Shown here one piece after another: positions 15,719 to 24,276 of a DNA stretch of 64,000 nt. The translations under genes and the position numbers were made by a program. The stretch comes from Adlercreutzia sp910585575 (GTDB lineage Bacteria; Actinomycetota; Coriobacteriia; Coriobacteriales; Eggerthellaceae), in NCBI RefSeq assembly GCF_951801035.1, contig NZ_CATOKT010000001.1, one strand, 5' to 3'. Position 1 is the first letter of the stretch. The number at the start of each line of letters is the position of its first letter. The notes beneath the pieces are model-generated. The model was not told the origin of the DNA. It was given only the letters and a program-made list of their open reading frames with translations, and made no database searches.

Positions 15719-16564
15719 CTAGTCCGCAAAGGTGCCCGCGGCGCTATCGAAGGTGCGGGCCGCGCCCTCGGTCGTCGTGACGGCCCAAAGGCGGTAGTCG
15801 ACGGGGAAGGTGAAGGGATCGGGCTCGTCTTCCTCTTGGCGGGCCGGACGCGGAAGGTCCGGGGCGTCCGTGGGAGGGACGGCCGTATTTTCGTAGCTCT
15901 TCGCCTCGATGTCCTCGGCCAGCTGCTGCTCGCGGGTTTTCTCGGGCGCCGGGGCCTCCGAAGTCTCTTCGACTTTCGGGGCGACGGCTTCCAGGGCCTC
16001 GGGATGTTCGGCAACCCACTGGTCCCAGGCCTCGTTGCGCTGGGCAGTCCACGTTGCAGCGGTAGGGGCCTCGACGCGCACGACGGCGGCGAACGGCCCC
16101 TCGTTTTTCAGCTGGCGAACGCGGTCGACGATCTCAGCCGTTGCCGGATCGACGAAACCGTTGGGTTCGGGGCGCAGGCCTACCACGAGGGCGCCCCCCT
16201 GCAGTTCGATGTCGAGCGTGTCGAAGGCCACTTCGGGAAGGCCGATCTTGCGCTGGCGGTCGTTGAAGACCTTCATGTTGTTGCCCACCTTATGCAGGAT
16301 GTTGCCGATCCAGGGGGCGACGATGGTGTTCCAGCGCTCGTCGGCGCCCTCGGCCCCGGCGTCAAGATACTGGTAGGTGCCCATGTTCACCAACAGGCGC
16401 GCGGTGTTGCGCACGGGAGCGTCCTCGGACTCCGCGGCATGGGTGCGAATGATCGGTGTGGTGATGTGGGCGTAGCTGCGGTTGATTTCCAGAACCGTTT
16501 GCTGGCTGGCGGCTCGCTCGTCCAGGTCGAGCACCAGCGTGAGAGATGGTCTCAAAAGAGCCAT
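15719..16564 (-). CDS. Unknown protein, first gene of the TorD/ferredoxin/helicase-like operon
   Basis: This 281-residue soluble protein is not recognised. Its N-terminal 185 residues look folded, with LTLVLDLDERAASQQ and IGNILHKVGNNMKVFNDRQR, while about 186-250 is rich in Glu, Pro and Ala and is probably disordered. A short conserved-looking tail (PVDYRLWAVTTTEGAA) follows. No signal peptide or membrane segment is visible. AGAGGAGG precedes ATG 16564; the frame extends to 16627 but without a ribosome site there. As the promoter-proximal gene it is co-expressed with the half-helicase, winged-helix, TorD-like and ferredoxin genes. It faces the divergent ferredoxin gene at 16711 across a region with three CCTATGA sites. 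Confidence 0.65.
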   Translation of the reverse strand: MALLRPSLTLVLDLDERAASQQTVLEINRSYAHITTPIIRTHAAESEDAPVRNTARLLVNMGTYQYLDAGAEGADERWNTIVAPWIGNILHKVGNNMKVFNDRQRKIGLPEVAFDTLDIELQGGALVVGLRPEPNGFVDPATAEIVDRVRQLKNEGPFAAVVRVEAPTAATWTAQRNEAWDQWVAEHPEALEAVAPKVEETSEAPAPEKTREQQLAEDIEAKSYENTAVPPTDAPDLPRPARQEEDEPDPFTFPVDYRLWAVTTTEGAARTFDSAAGTFAD

Positions 16565-16621
16565 AGGTCCCCTCCTCTTCGTTTTCTCGATTCCCCAGTA
16601 CACGGCGAAGTATAGGAGGGC

Positions 16622-16666
16622 TTTCATAGGCCAAATAATATGATGCCTATGATTTCGCCTATGAAA
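16622..16666. promoter_or_regulatory. Inverted repeat in divergent promoter (TTTCATAGGC / GCCTATGAAA)
   Basis: Exact ten-base arms at 16622-16631 and 16657-16666 are separated by 25 bases, and a third half-site, GCCTATGA, lies between them at 16645-16652. The region separates the minus-strand operon (start 16564) from the plus-strand ferredoxin (start 16711). CCTATGAA recurs at 19916-19923 upstream of the molybdenum enzyme. This looks like an operator for a shared regulator, with the LuxR-type membrane protein at 18057 as a candidate. Confidence 0.6.
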
Positions 16667-16710
16667 AGGCCGCTATGATGGGGCCCATCAGGACGAATAG
16701 GGGGATCATC

Positions 16711-17904
16711 ATGGCACGTCTCACCGATATGCTGGGGCTTATCTCCAAGCTTCAAAGCCCGAAGATTACCGTGCACCAGGAACGGTGCGTGCTGGTACGC
16801 AACGGCAATGCCGACTGCCTGCGCTGCGCCCAGGCATGTACCGCGGGCTGCATCGCCTACGACGGCGAGAGCCTTACGGTCAGCCCCGAGCGCTGTATTG
16901 GCTGCGGCACTTGCGCGACGGTGTGCCCTACCTGCGCCCTGGAGGCCCATCACCCCGGCGACGCCGCGCTGCTGGCCGCCTGCCAGCAGGCCGGGGCCTT
17001 AATGGAGGGCGTGGTGCCCATCGGCTGCGGACAGTTGCTCGATCAGGCTGCGGGCCGCTACGACGAGGAGAAGATCGTCCGCGTGGAGTGCCTTGGCCGC
17101 GTCGACGAGTCGCTGCTCACGTTCTGCGCCACCCAGGGAGCCCGCGAAGTGACGCTTATTCACGGCGACTGCGCCTCCTGTGCCTACGGCACGGGTCGGG
17201 CGTGCGTCGAGGAGGTGTGCTCGACCGAGCGGGTGCTCATGGAGGCATGGCGCACCCCTCTTGAGCTGCGCCTTACGACGAAGCTGCCGGCGGCCGCCAA
17301 GCGCTTGGAGGGGGCCGACCACGACGCCGGGCGCCGCGCCCTCTTCGCCGAGGGGGGACGCCGGGCGGCGCGGGCCGGCGCGCTGGTTGTGGAGGAGACT
17401 GTGGCCGACGCTCTGGGAGAGCAGGGCGGCGAGGAAGCGCCGTTGCCCCGCTATACCAAGGTGATGGATGACGGAACGCTGCCTCATTTCGTTCCGGATC
17501 GCCGCGAGCGCCTTCTCGACTTTCTTGCTGACTTGGGCGAGCCTGCCGACGTGATGGTGGACACGCGCCTTTGGGGCCATGTGATCATCGACACGGAGCG
17601 GTGCCTTTCCTGCCAGATGTGCGCGACATTCTGCCCCACGGCGGCCCTGACCAAGTTCGAGGAGCCCGATGGCACCATGGGCGTGGATCACCGTCCCGCC
17701 GACTGCGTGAAATGCCGAACGTGCGAGGCCATCTGCCCCGCCGACGCCATCGAGATCTCGGAAGAGGTGTTCGCCCGCGACCTGATGGCCGGCGTGACCG
17801 ATCGCTACGTCATGAAGGGGCGCCCCATCAAGCACGGCACCCCCCACACTATCTGGCGCACGGCGCAGACCATGATGGCGACTGATCAGGTCTACGAGCG
17901 CTAA
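16711..17904 (+). CDS. Multi-cluster 4Fe-4S ferredoxin protein with central Cys-rich domain
   Basis: This 397-residue soluble iron-sulfur protein has an N-terminal pair of cluster motifs (CLRCAQACTAGCI near residue 36; CIGCGTCATVCPTCA near 63). A central domain of about 200 residues carries a conserved CLGR and a CASCAYGTG motif, resembling MvhD/heterodisulfide-reductase-associated folds. A C-terminal pair follows (CLSCQMCATFCPT near 307; CKCRTCEAICPADA-like near 345). No signal peptide or membrane helix is seen. ATG 16711 follows AGGGGG (16699-16704). It is a paralogue of the protein at 52449-53612, which shares the same order of motifs. It probably mediates cytoplasmic electron transfer linked to the adjacent respiratory genes (inference). 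Confidence 0.75.
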   Translation: MARLTDMLGLISKLQSPKITVHQERCVLVRNGNADCLRCAQACTAGCIAYDGESLTVSPERCIGCGTCATVCPTCALEAHHPGDAALLAACQQAGALMEGVVPIGCGQLLDQAAGRYDEEKIVRVECLGRVDESLLTFCATQGAREVTLIHGDCASCAYGTGRACVEEVCSTERVLMEAWRTPLELRLTTKLPAAAKRLEGADHDAGRRALFAEGGRRAARAGALVVEETVADALGEQGGEEAPLPRYTKVMDDGTLPHFVPDRRERLLDFLADLGEPADVMVDTRLWGHVIIDTERCLSCQMCATFCPTAALTKFEEPDGTMGVDHRPADCVKCRTCEAICPADAIEISEEVFARDLMAGVTDRYVMKGRPIKHGTPHTIWRTAQTMMATDQVYER

Positions 17905-18056
17905 GCTCCTGTATATCAGTGATTTTCCTCAGCATCATTGACGGCGTGTTAGAATAACCGAACACTTCAGCTGCGGACATATGGGGGAGCAGCGTCATAA
18001 CACAACGGAGGGTCGGCGCAGGTCGTTGGAAGACGTGCGCCCCAAGTGGGGGTCCC

Positions 18057-19793
18057 ATGAAGCTGCCGCACATTAAGGTTGAAGTCGAATATCGCGAGGA
18101 AGACACGGGCGCGCCGGGCAAAATGTCACCGGCGCTCATCGCCGGGTTCGGGCTGCATTGGGCCTGGGTGTACCTGTTCATGTTCAATGGCCAATACGTG
18201 CTCTTTCCTGCTTTGGGGTCGATGCAGCTTGTGCTGTCGACCACGTCGGGCGCTTTCCATGCGCTCGCGCTTCTGGCCTACGCGCTTTTCCTCAAGCAAG
18301 CCCGCCTGCTTTTTGGCACGCCGCAGCGCATCCGCTTCAACCGTCTCGCGGCCGCCATTATGATCGCCGCCGCCACGGCGCTGTGCCTGGTCGGCAACGT
18401 CCTGGCGGGCAGCTTCATCGCCGGGGCGTGCTTCTTCATCGCCGGAGCTGTGAGCGGCATTGGGTCGGCGGTGCTTCTTATGAGTTTCGGCGTGTCATTC
18501 AGCGTGTGCGACTTGCCCACGATCGCCCTGTGCACAGCCCTCTCCGTGGTGGTAAGCGCGTTGGTTTTCTCGGGGATCATCATGGTGGGCCTGGTGCTTC
18601 CCCTCTTGGCGGTGCTCGCGTTTTTGGTGTTGCCCTTCGCCGAGCTGTTCTGTCTGAATCGCTGCTCTGCCGACTTGGTGGACAAGTTGGAGTTCGCCTA
18701 TCTCACTATGCCGGTGCGGACCGCGATGTTCGCCGGTCGTATCGGCGTGCCGAGTGTGGTGTTCGGGTTGCTGCTGGGGGTGCTGCGCACCTGTGCCCTG
18801 GCCGGCACCTTGGACAATCCCTTTGCGGCCGACGGCGTGACGGCGAATTTATTTTCCTCGGCTGTGTTCACGGCGGCGCTGATGACCTGCCTCTCGCTTA
18901 TCGTGGCCATGCTGGCCCTGCGCAAATCGCGCTACTTCACCTTCCGTGTTCTGGTGCCGCTTATTGGCGTGCTGCTGGCCCTGCTGTGCTCTGACTGGGG
19001 CGAGGATCCCTTCTTCCATTGCTTTGCCCTGTTCGGCAGCTATTTCATGCTGGAAATGTGCCTCTGGGTGATGTACGCGGACGTGGCCCAAACGTACCGC
19101 GTGAGTGCCTTCACCACCTTTGGCTTCGGCCACGGCTTTCTCTCTGCTGGCTCCCTGGTAGGATTCTTGGCCCTGCAGACCGGCGGCATCTTGGAGCCGG
19201 TGCTGTTCAATCCTGTGGGATTGGTCGTGGTGGGCCTCATCACGTTGACCCTGGGCGTGGCGGTGCTGCCCAACGCCGCCGAAATTCGCAGCACGCTTCT
19301 GCGCGGTCGCCGGTGTCCGGCGGTGTTCGAGGATCTGGCCGATTTGGTGGGCGATGCACCCGCGCCCGCCACGACCGAAGCGCAAGCCGGTGCCGTCGTT
19401 CCCGATGCGGAACCGAGCGCGCCCCGGCTTGGCGAAGAGGCGGAAGAGGCCGTCGTGTCGGCGCCCGAGTCGTCGGCCGAGGAAGACGCTTCCGTGAAGG
19501 CCGTCGAGCTTTCCGCGCCCGCAACACCCGGGCAGCAGGCCGAGCAGCAGGCGCAGCAGCTGGGTCGCTTCAAGCGCAAGTGCGCCGTGGTGGCCGATAC
19601 GTTTCTGCTGTCGCGGAAGGAGACCGAGGTGCTGTTCCTTCTGGCCAAGGGCCGCAACTCCGCCGCCATCCAGGAGAGCCTCTACATCTCGGCCGGTACC
19701 GCCAATACCCATATGCGTCATATCTATCGCAAGCTCGACGTGCACTCGCAGCACGAGCTTATCGAGCTAGTCGAGTCCATGGAGCTCGATTAA
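18057..19793 (+). CDS. Membrane-bound LuxR-type transcriptional regulator (about 12 TM helices)
   Basis: This 578-residue protein has about twelve hydrophobic segments (about 25-430), a Pro/Ala/Glu-rich linker (about 440-505) and a C-terminal LuxR/GerE helix-turn-helix (about 520-575: SRKETEVLFLLAKGRNSAAI, then YISAGTANTHMRHIYRKL). This architecture is characteristic of Eggerthellaceae, where such regulators lie next to molybdenum reductase operons and are thought to sense the substrate through the membrane domain. It sits directly upstream of the three-gene oxidoreductase operon on the same strand. The start ATG 18057 follows a G-rich GTGGGGG stretch; the ribosome site is not ideal, so the start is the least certain point. 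Confidence 0.88.
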   Translation: MKLPHIKVEVEYREEDTGAPGKMSPALIAGFGLHWAWVYLFMFNGQYVLFPALGSMQLVLSTTSGAFHALALLAYALFLKQARLLFGTPQRIRFNRLAAAIMIAAATALCLVGNVLAGSFIAGACFFIAGAVSGIGSAVLLMSFGVSFSVCDLPTIALCTALSVVVSALVFSGIIMVGLVLPLLAVLAFLVLPFAELFCLNRCSADLVDKLEFAYLTMPVRTAMFAGRIGVPSVVFGLLLGVLRTCALAGTLDNPFAADGVTANLFSSAVFTAALMTCLSLIVAMLALRKSRYFTFRVLVPLIGVLLALLCSDWGEDPFFHCFALFGSYFMLEMCLWVMYADVAQTYRVSAFTTFGFGHGFLSAGSLVGFLALQTGGILEPVLFNPVGLVVVGLITLTLGVAVLPNAAEIRSTLLRGRRCPAVFEDLADLVGDAPAPATTEAQAGAVVPDAEPSAPRLGEEAEEAVVSAPESSAEEDASVKAVELSAPATPGQQAEQQAQQLGRFKRKCAVVADTFLLSRKETEVLFLLAKGRNSAAIQESLYISAGTANTHMRHIYRKLDVHSQHELIELVESMELD

Positions 19794-19809
19794 CCGAAGC
19801 CCGATGCAC

Positions 19810-19829
19810 GGCGGCTCTGCAGAGCCGCC
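19810..19829. terminator. Perfect palindrome after the LuxR-type gene
   Basis: GGCGGCTCTG and CAGAGCCGCC are directly adjacent, giving a 20-base perfect palindrome 16 bases after the regulator's stop codon. There is no clear U-run, so it may be a weak or factor-assisted terminator. Confidence 0.5.
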
Positions 19830-19869
19830 TCTGGGGGATTGCCTCAGCGTTTTCCCTGGTCAATTCCGG

Positions 19870-19923
19870 TCATATGACGGGAAAATTCAGAAATAATAGC
19901 CCTAATCATATGCCCCCTATGAA
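19870..19923. promoter_or_regulatory. CATATG/CCTATGAA sites upstream of the molybdenum enzyme
   Basis: GTCATATGAC (19870-19879) is a perfect palindrome. About 25 bases on, TCATATGCCCCCTATGA (19906-19922) forms TCATA...TATGA with a seven-base spacer. CCTATGAA matches the half-sites in the divergent promoter at 16622-16666. The sites lie in the 296-base gap before the enzyme gene, which holds no other recognisable feature. Confidence 0.5.
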
Positions 19924-20089
19924 GGTTCAACCGCGTTCTCTCCGTAGAATTGCGCCCGTAAGGCACCGGTCTTCCGCGTCCCGGGGAAACCGCGCCGCAG
20001 CCGAGCAGCTGCCGCGCGGGGGACAAGCCGCCCAAGGCACGGTGGAGATGCAAGAGGGAGAAAGAAAGAGAGAGAGAGGTGGGGATTTT

Positions 20090-23000
20090 ATGGCACAGCT
20101 AACCATGTCGCGTCGCAACTTCATGAAGACGATGGCTATTACCGGTGCAGCTGCAGCAGTAAGTTCCTCGGCGGTCGCGCCCCTGCGAGCTCTGGCCGAA
20201 GACGCCAACGCCTCCGCGGGTGAGGTGAAGCACGTTCGCACGTGCTGCCGTGCCTGCGGCAAGGTGGAGTGCGGCGTTTGGGTGACGGTTCAGGATGGCA
20301 AGGCCATCAAGGTCGAGGGCGACGAGTCCGCTCCCCAGAGCCGTGGCCATTGCTGCGCCAAATCGCAGTCTTCCATGCAGGCGGCCTACCATCCCGATCG
20401 CCTGCGCTACCCGGTGAAGCGCACCAACCCCAAGGGCTCGGACGATCCGGGCTGGGTGCGCATTACGCTGGACGAGGCCTTCGAGCTGTCCGGCCAGGGC
20501 CTGGGCGAGGTAGTGGACAAGTACGGCGGACAGTCCATCTTCGTGATGTGCGGCACGTCCCGCGTGTGGTCGCTCGGTCCCTATCAGGGCATGAAGCAGC
20601 TGTTCGGCACCCCGAACGCGCACTTGGCCTATCAGGTGTGCAAGGGCCCGCGCCACTGGGCCGGCATTATGACCGACGAGATGGGCTCCCCCTGGATGGA
20701 AGTGGAGGCCGAGCCGAAGGTCTACGTGCAGTGGGGCACCGCTGTCGAGTACTCCAACTACGACACCACCAACCGCACCATTTCCGACGTAGCCCCGCAT
20801 GCCACGGCGCACATCTGCGTCGATCCGCGCGTGACGCCGCTGTCCAAGGAGGCCGATATCTGGCTGCCCCTGCGTCCCGGCACTGACGGTGCCCTGGCGC
20901 TTGGTTGGTTCAACTGGATCATCGAGAACGAGGCCTACGACGACACCATGGTGCGCCGTTGGTCCAACGCGCCGTTCTTGTTCTGCGAGGAGAAGCCCTG
21001 GAAGACCGAGGGCTGGCTCGTCGAGGGCAATGGCGGCATCAACATGCGCACGAAGCTCATCACTGAGGCCGACATCATCGAGGGCGGCAAGTACCATCGC
21101 TTCATGGTGTGGGACGAGAACAACAACCGCCTCACCTACTGGGACGCTCAGGAGGGCAAGTGGGAAGGCGAGATGCACAAGATCCCGACCACGGGCTCGT
21201 TCATCGACCACCCGCTGACGGGCCTGGTGGCCGCCGGCTGGCTGCCTGATCCCTCGGTCTGGTGCGATCCGGCGGATGCGAAGTTCGACGCCTACTGGGA
21301 CAAGGGCAACGAGAAGGGCAAGACCACCAATCCCGCCGGCCTGCCCAAGAAGCCCGCGCTGTTCCCCGGCGAGGTCGAGGTTACGCTGAAGGACGGCAAG
21401 ACCTATAAGTGCCGCACCGTATGGGACGGCTTCCATGATCTGACGTGCCAGTACACCTGGGACAAGGTGGAGGAGATCACCGGCGTGCCCGGCGACAAGG
21501 CCGAAGAGGCCGTGCGCACCTGGACCACCCGCGTCGACCCGCGCCACGGCAACGGCGGCATCCACTTCCAGCTGGCCACCGACCAGAACGGCAACTCCAT
21601 CCAGAACTGTCGCGTGCTGCAGATGCTCTCCTGCGTGACGGGCAACTCCGACGAGCCCGCCGGCAACCGCGGCTCCTGCAAGAGCCAGTTCGACGGCAAC
21701 CCCGGTCGTTCCAACATGCAGGCGGCGGCGCCCTACGGCGACGAGGCCAAGGTGTGGGCCGGCCGCGACTACTCCCTGGAGGAAGTGGCCAAGCACATGC
21801 AGGACTTCGTCCAGTACCTCATCGACGAGGACTCTCCCCTGGCCGAGCGCTACGGCAACAAGGTGCCCAGCGACGAGGAGGCCATCATCATCGCCAAGCG
21901 TATGGGCGGCGCTATGCTTCCCTCGCAGAACTGGCCGAATCCGAACACCATCTTCATGCGCCAGGCCGGTCAGGTGGATGCCGACCGCTTCCCGCTCAAC
22001 CGCTTCTGGGCGCGCTGGGCTGACGCGAACGCCATCTGGGACGCCTGCCTGCAGGATCCGGACTGGTCGCTGTGCATGGAGAACGAGAACAAGGAAGTGG
22101 GCTACAACGTCAAGGAGACGCTCTACGCCCTCCACGGCGGCGTGTGCCAGTCCGGCGATATCATGAACATGGGCAACATCGCCCGCGCCTGGGACGCCAC
22201 CACGCAGCTCGACTTCTTCGTCGACATCAACATGTGGTTCTGCCCGAACAACGGCAACGCGGACATCATCTTCCCCTGCCAGCACTGGATGGAGCTCGAC
22301 TCCACCCGCGTCTCCCAGGGTTCCGGCGGCTTCTTCGGCTGCTGCTGCGCGGCCATCGAGCCTCCGGGAGAGACCATCTACGACCCCGACTGGAACGTGG
22401 GCATGTACAAGGCCATGGGCGTGCCGTGGAACACGAAAGACCCGGATGCCGCTCCCGCCGAGAACCTCAACTACGCTCCGCAGTGCCAGACCTTCATCGA
22501 CAAATGGTCCGAGCAGCTGGGCGCCGACTACGACGCCTCCGGTGCGCCGAGCTATCTGTGGCCCGACCATGACCGCGTGCTCAAGGACAATGTGGACAAG
22601 TGGTGCACGGCCGAGTTCCCCGAGGGCCCGACGTGGGCCGAGGCCAAGCAGTGGTTCACCGATCACGGTTGGATGGACTGCCGCGAGTGGCATCCCGAGC
22701 GCTGGGGCACCTTCCGTCGTCACGAGATGGGCTGGCGTCGTCAGCAGGGCGGCTTCAACCTGTTCCCGCTCGTGGACTTCCACCCCGGCTTCATGACCGC
22801 TTCCGGCCTGGTGGAGATCTGGTCGCTCGTGTGCGAGGCCTACATCTGCAACATGGGCGAGGTGCCGGAGGACTCCGACAAGTGGGCCCACTCCGACCTG
22901 CCGCAGTTCCAGGGCGACGACGACCGCTTCCCCATCTACCGCGAGCCCACCGACTCGCCGGTGGCGAAGCCGGAGCTCTACGATCCTGAGCTTATCGATC

Positions 23001-23608
23001 AGGCCGACGACACGTACTTCATGAACCATAAGTACAAGGACACGCTGAAGGCCATGCCCGACAACATCTTCCTGATGACCACGGGTTCCCGCCAGCCCAC
23101 CTACTTCCACTCCGAGCATCGCCAGCTGCCCTGGTGCCGCGAGGTGTGGCCGTCTCCCCGCATCGAGATGAACCCCAAGGACGCCGAGCGTCTGGGCCTC
23201 AAGCAGGGCGACTGGGTGTGGATCGAGACCCCCTGGGGCAAGGTCCGCGAGGTGCTCGACCTGTACTATGGCATTTCCCAGGGCGTCGTGAACGCCAACC
23301 ACGCCTGGTGGTTCCCCGAGTTCGACACGGCCTCCCATGGCTTCGAGCTCGTCGGCATCAACGTGGTGAACGACCCCTACGGACAGGATACCGTCGGCGG
23401 CTGCGCCACCATGCGCTCCACCCCGACGATTGTTTACAAGGCGACGGCGGAGAACTCCCCGTTCGGCAACCCGGTTCCCTGCGACCCGAATGGCGTGGAG
23501 TGCATCCACGACGCCTCCGACCCGCGCTTGCGCGAATGGGTTCCCACCGGAAAGGGCGTCCGTGCCCGCTTCCAGGGCGAGCCCGAATGGGATGGGAGTG
23601 TGATGTAG
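20090..23608 (+). CDS. Tat-exported molybdopterin oxidoreductase, Eggerthellaceae dehydroxylase-like
   Basis: This is the 1172-residue catalytic subunit of a DMSO-reductase-superfamily enzyme with bis-MGD cofactor. The twin-arginine signal is SRRNFMK (residues 7-13). The N-terminal 4Fe-4S ligands are C53-x2-C56-x4-C61 with C88/C89 downstream, followed by Lys91, the usual electron-relay position. TCCRACGKVECGV and the downstream YHPDRLRYP stretch resemble the catechol dehydroxylases (Dadh, Hcdh, Cadh) of Eggerthella and Gordonibacter, which remove a phenolic OH under anaerobic conditions. The C-terminal cofactor-binding domain starts about residue 1020 (MNPKDAERLGLKQGDWVWI). The frame is open further upstream but ATG 20090 has an AGAGGTGGGG site and the Tat signal. 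It is followed by ferredoxin and anchor genes. The substrate cannot be read from sequence. Confidence 0.85.
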   Translation: MAQLTMSRRNFMKTMAITGAAAAVSSSAVAPLRALAEDANASAGEVKHVRTCCRACGKVECGVWVTVQDGKAIKVEGDESAPQSRGHCCAKSQSSMQAAYHPDRLRYPVKRTNPKGSDDPGWVRITLDEAFELSGQGLGEVVDKYGGQSIFVMCGTSRVWSLGPYQGMKQLFGTPNAHLAYQVCKGPRHWAGIMTDEMGSPWMEVEAEPKVYVQWGTAVEYSNYDTTNRTISDVAPHATAHICVDPRVTPLSKEADIWLPLRPGTDGALALGWFNWIIENEAYDDTMVRRWSNAPFLFCEEKPWKTEGWLVEGNGGINMRTKLITEADIIEGGKYHRFMVWDENNNRLTYWDAQEGKWEGEMHKIPTTGSFIDHPLTGLVAAGWLPDPSVWCDPADAKFDAYWDKGNEKGKTTNPAGLPKKPALFPGEVEVTLKDGKTYKCRTVWDGFHDLTCQYTWDKVEEITGVPGDKAEEAVRTWTTRVDPRHGNGGIHFQLATDQNGNSIQNCRVLQMLSCVTGNSDEPAGNRGSCKSQFDGNPGRSNMQAAAPYGDEAKVWAGRDYSLEEVAKHMQDFVQYLIDEDSPLAERYGNKVPSDEEAIIIAKRMGGAMLPSQNWPNPNTIFMRQAGQVDADRFPLNRFWARWADANAIWDACLQDPDWSLCMENENKEVGYNVKETLYALHGGVCQSGDIMNMGNIARAWDATTQLDFFVDINMWFCPNNGNADIIFPCQHWMELDSTRVSQGSGGFFGCCCAAIEPPGETIYDPDWNVGMYKAMGVPWNTKDPDAAPAENLNYAPQCQTFIDKWSEQLGADYDASGAPSYLWPDHDRVLKDNVDKWCTAEFPEGPTWAEAKQWFTDHGWMDCREWHPERWGTFRRHEMGWRRQQGGFNLFPLVDFHPGFMTASGLVEIWSLVCEAYICNMGEVPEDSDKWAHSDLPQFQGDDDRFPIYREPTDSPVAKPELYDPELIDQADDTYFMNHKYKDTLKAMPDNIFLMTTGSRQPTYFHSEHRQLPWCREVWPSPRIEMNPKDAERLGLKQGDWVWIETPWGKVREVLDLYYGISQGVVNANHAWWFPEFDTASHGFELVGINVVNDPYGQDTVGGCATMRSTPTIVYKATAENSPFGNPVPCDPNGVECIHDASDPRLREWVPTGKGVRARFQGEPEWDGSVM

Positions 23609-23609
23609 C

Positions 23610-24272
23610 ATGGCCCGCTATGCAATTGTGACCGACCTGAACCGCTGCGTGGGCTGCCAGGCCTGCTCGGCCGCTTGCAAGACCGTCAACGGCGTGCAGC
23701 CCGGCAACTTCTGGATCAAGACCCTGCGTATCGGCCCGACCCCCAAGGAGGGCGGCTCCGGCGACTGGCCCGACGTGGAGATGTACTTCCTTCCCATCCA
23801 GTGCCAGCACTGCGAGAACCCCGAGTGCGTGAAGGTGTGCCCGACCCAGGCGTCTCACGTGACCGAGGACGGCACCGTGCAGATCGACAAGTCGAAGTGC
23901 ATCGGCTGCCAGTTCTGCGCCATGGCCTGCCCCTACGGTGTGCGCTATCTGAACGAGGAAGAGCGCGTGGTGGAGAAGTGCACCTTGTGCCAGCAGAAGA
24001 CGGCCCAGGGCGAGCTGCCCCAGTGCGTCACCCAGTGCGGTTCCCGTGCTCGCTTCTTCGGCGACCTTGACGAGGGCATCGATTCCTTCATGGCCCCGGC
24101 ACCCACTCACGACCTGTCCACCTCCTATGAGGATATGCTGGCCAGCCGCACGACGCTGAAGGATTGGGTGGAGCCCTATACCGAGGCCGACGTCTATCAC
24201 CTCACCAACGCCGGCAACGATCCGAAGCACTGCTACATCCTGCGTAACCGTAAGTGGCAGGGAAAGGAGTAG
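23610..24272 (+). CDS. DmsB-like four-cluster ferredoxin subunit
   Basis: This 220-residue electron-transfer subunit has four Cys motifs: CVGCQACSAACK, CQHCENPECVKVCP, CIGCQFCAMACP and CTLCQQKT...CVTQC. This is the DmsB/NrfC pattern carrying four 4Fe-4S clusters. It has no signal of its own and would be exported by association with the Tat-bearing catalytic subunit. ATG 23610 begins two bases after the catalytic subunit's stop codon, indicating tight coupling. It should pass electrons from the membrane subunit at 24277 to the molybdenum centre. Confidence 0.93.
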   Translation: MARYAIVTDLNRCVGCQACSAACKTVNGVQPGNFWIKTLRIGPTPKEGGSGDWPDVEMYFLPIQCQHCENPECVKVCPTQASHVTEDGTVQIDKSKCIGCQFCAMACPYGVRYLNEEERVVEKCTLCQQKTAQGELPQCVTQCGSRARFFGDLDEGIDSFMAPAPTHDLSTSYEDMLASRTTLKDWVEPYTEADVYHLTNAGNDPKHCYILRNRKWQGKE

Positions 24273-24276
24273 CACT

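Noticed and set aside
20099..23611. 1170-residue minus-strand open frame
   Set aside because: It is a complete shadow of the molybdenum enzyme gene; the plus-strand product has Tat signal, cluster ligands and co-linear partners.
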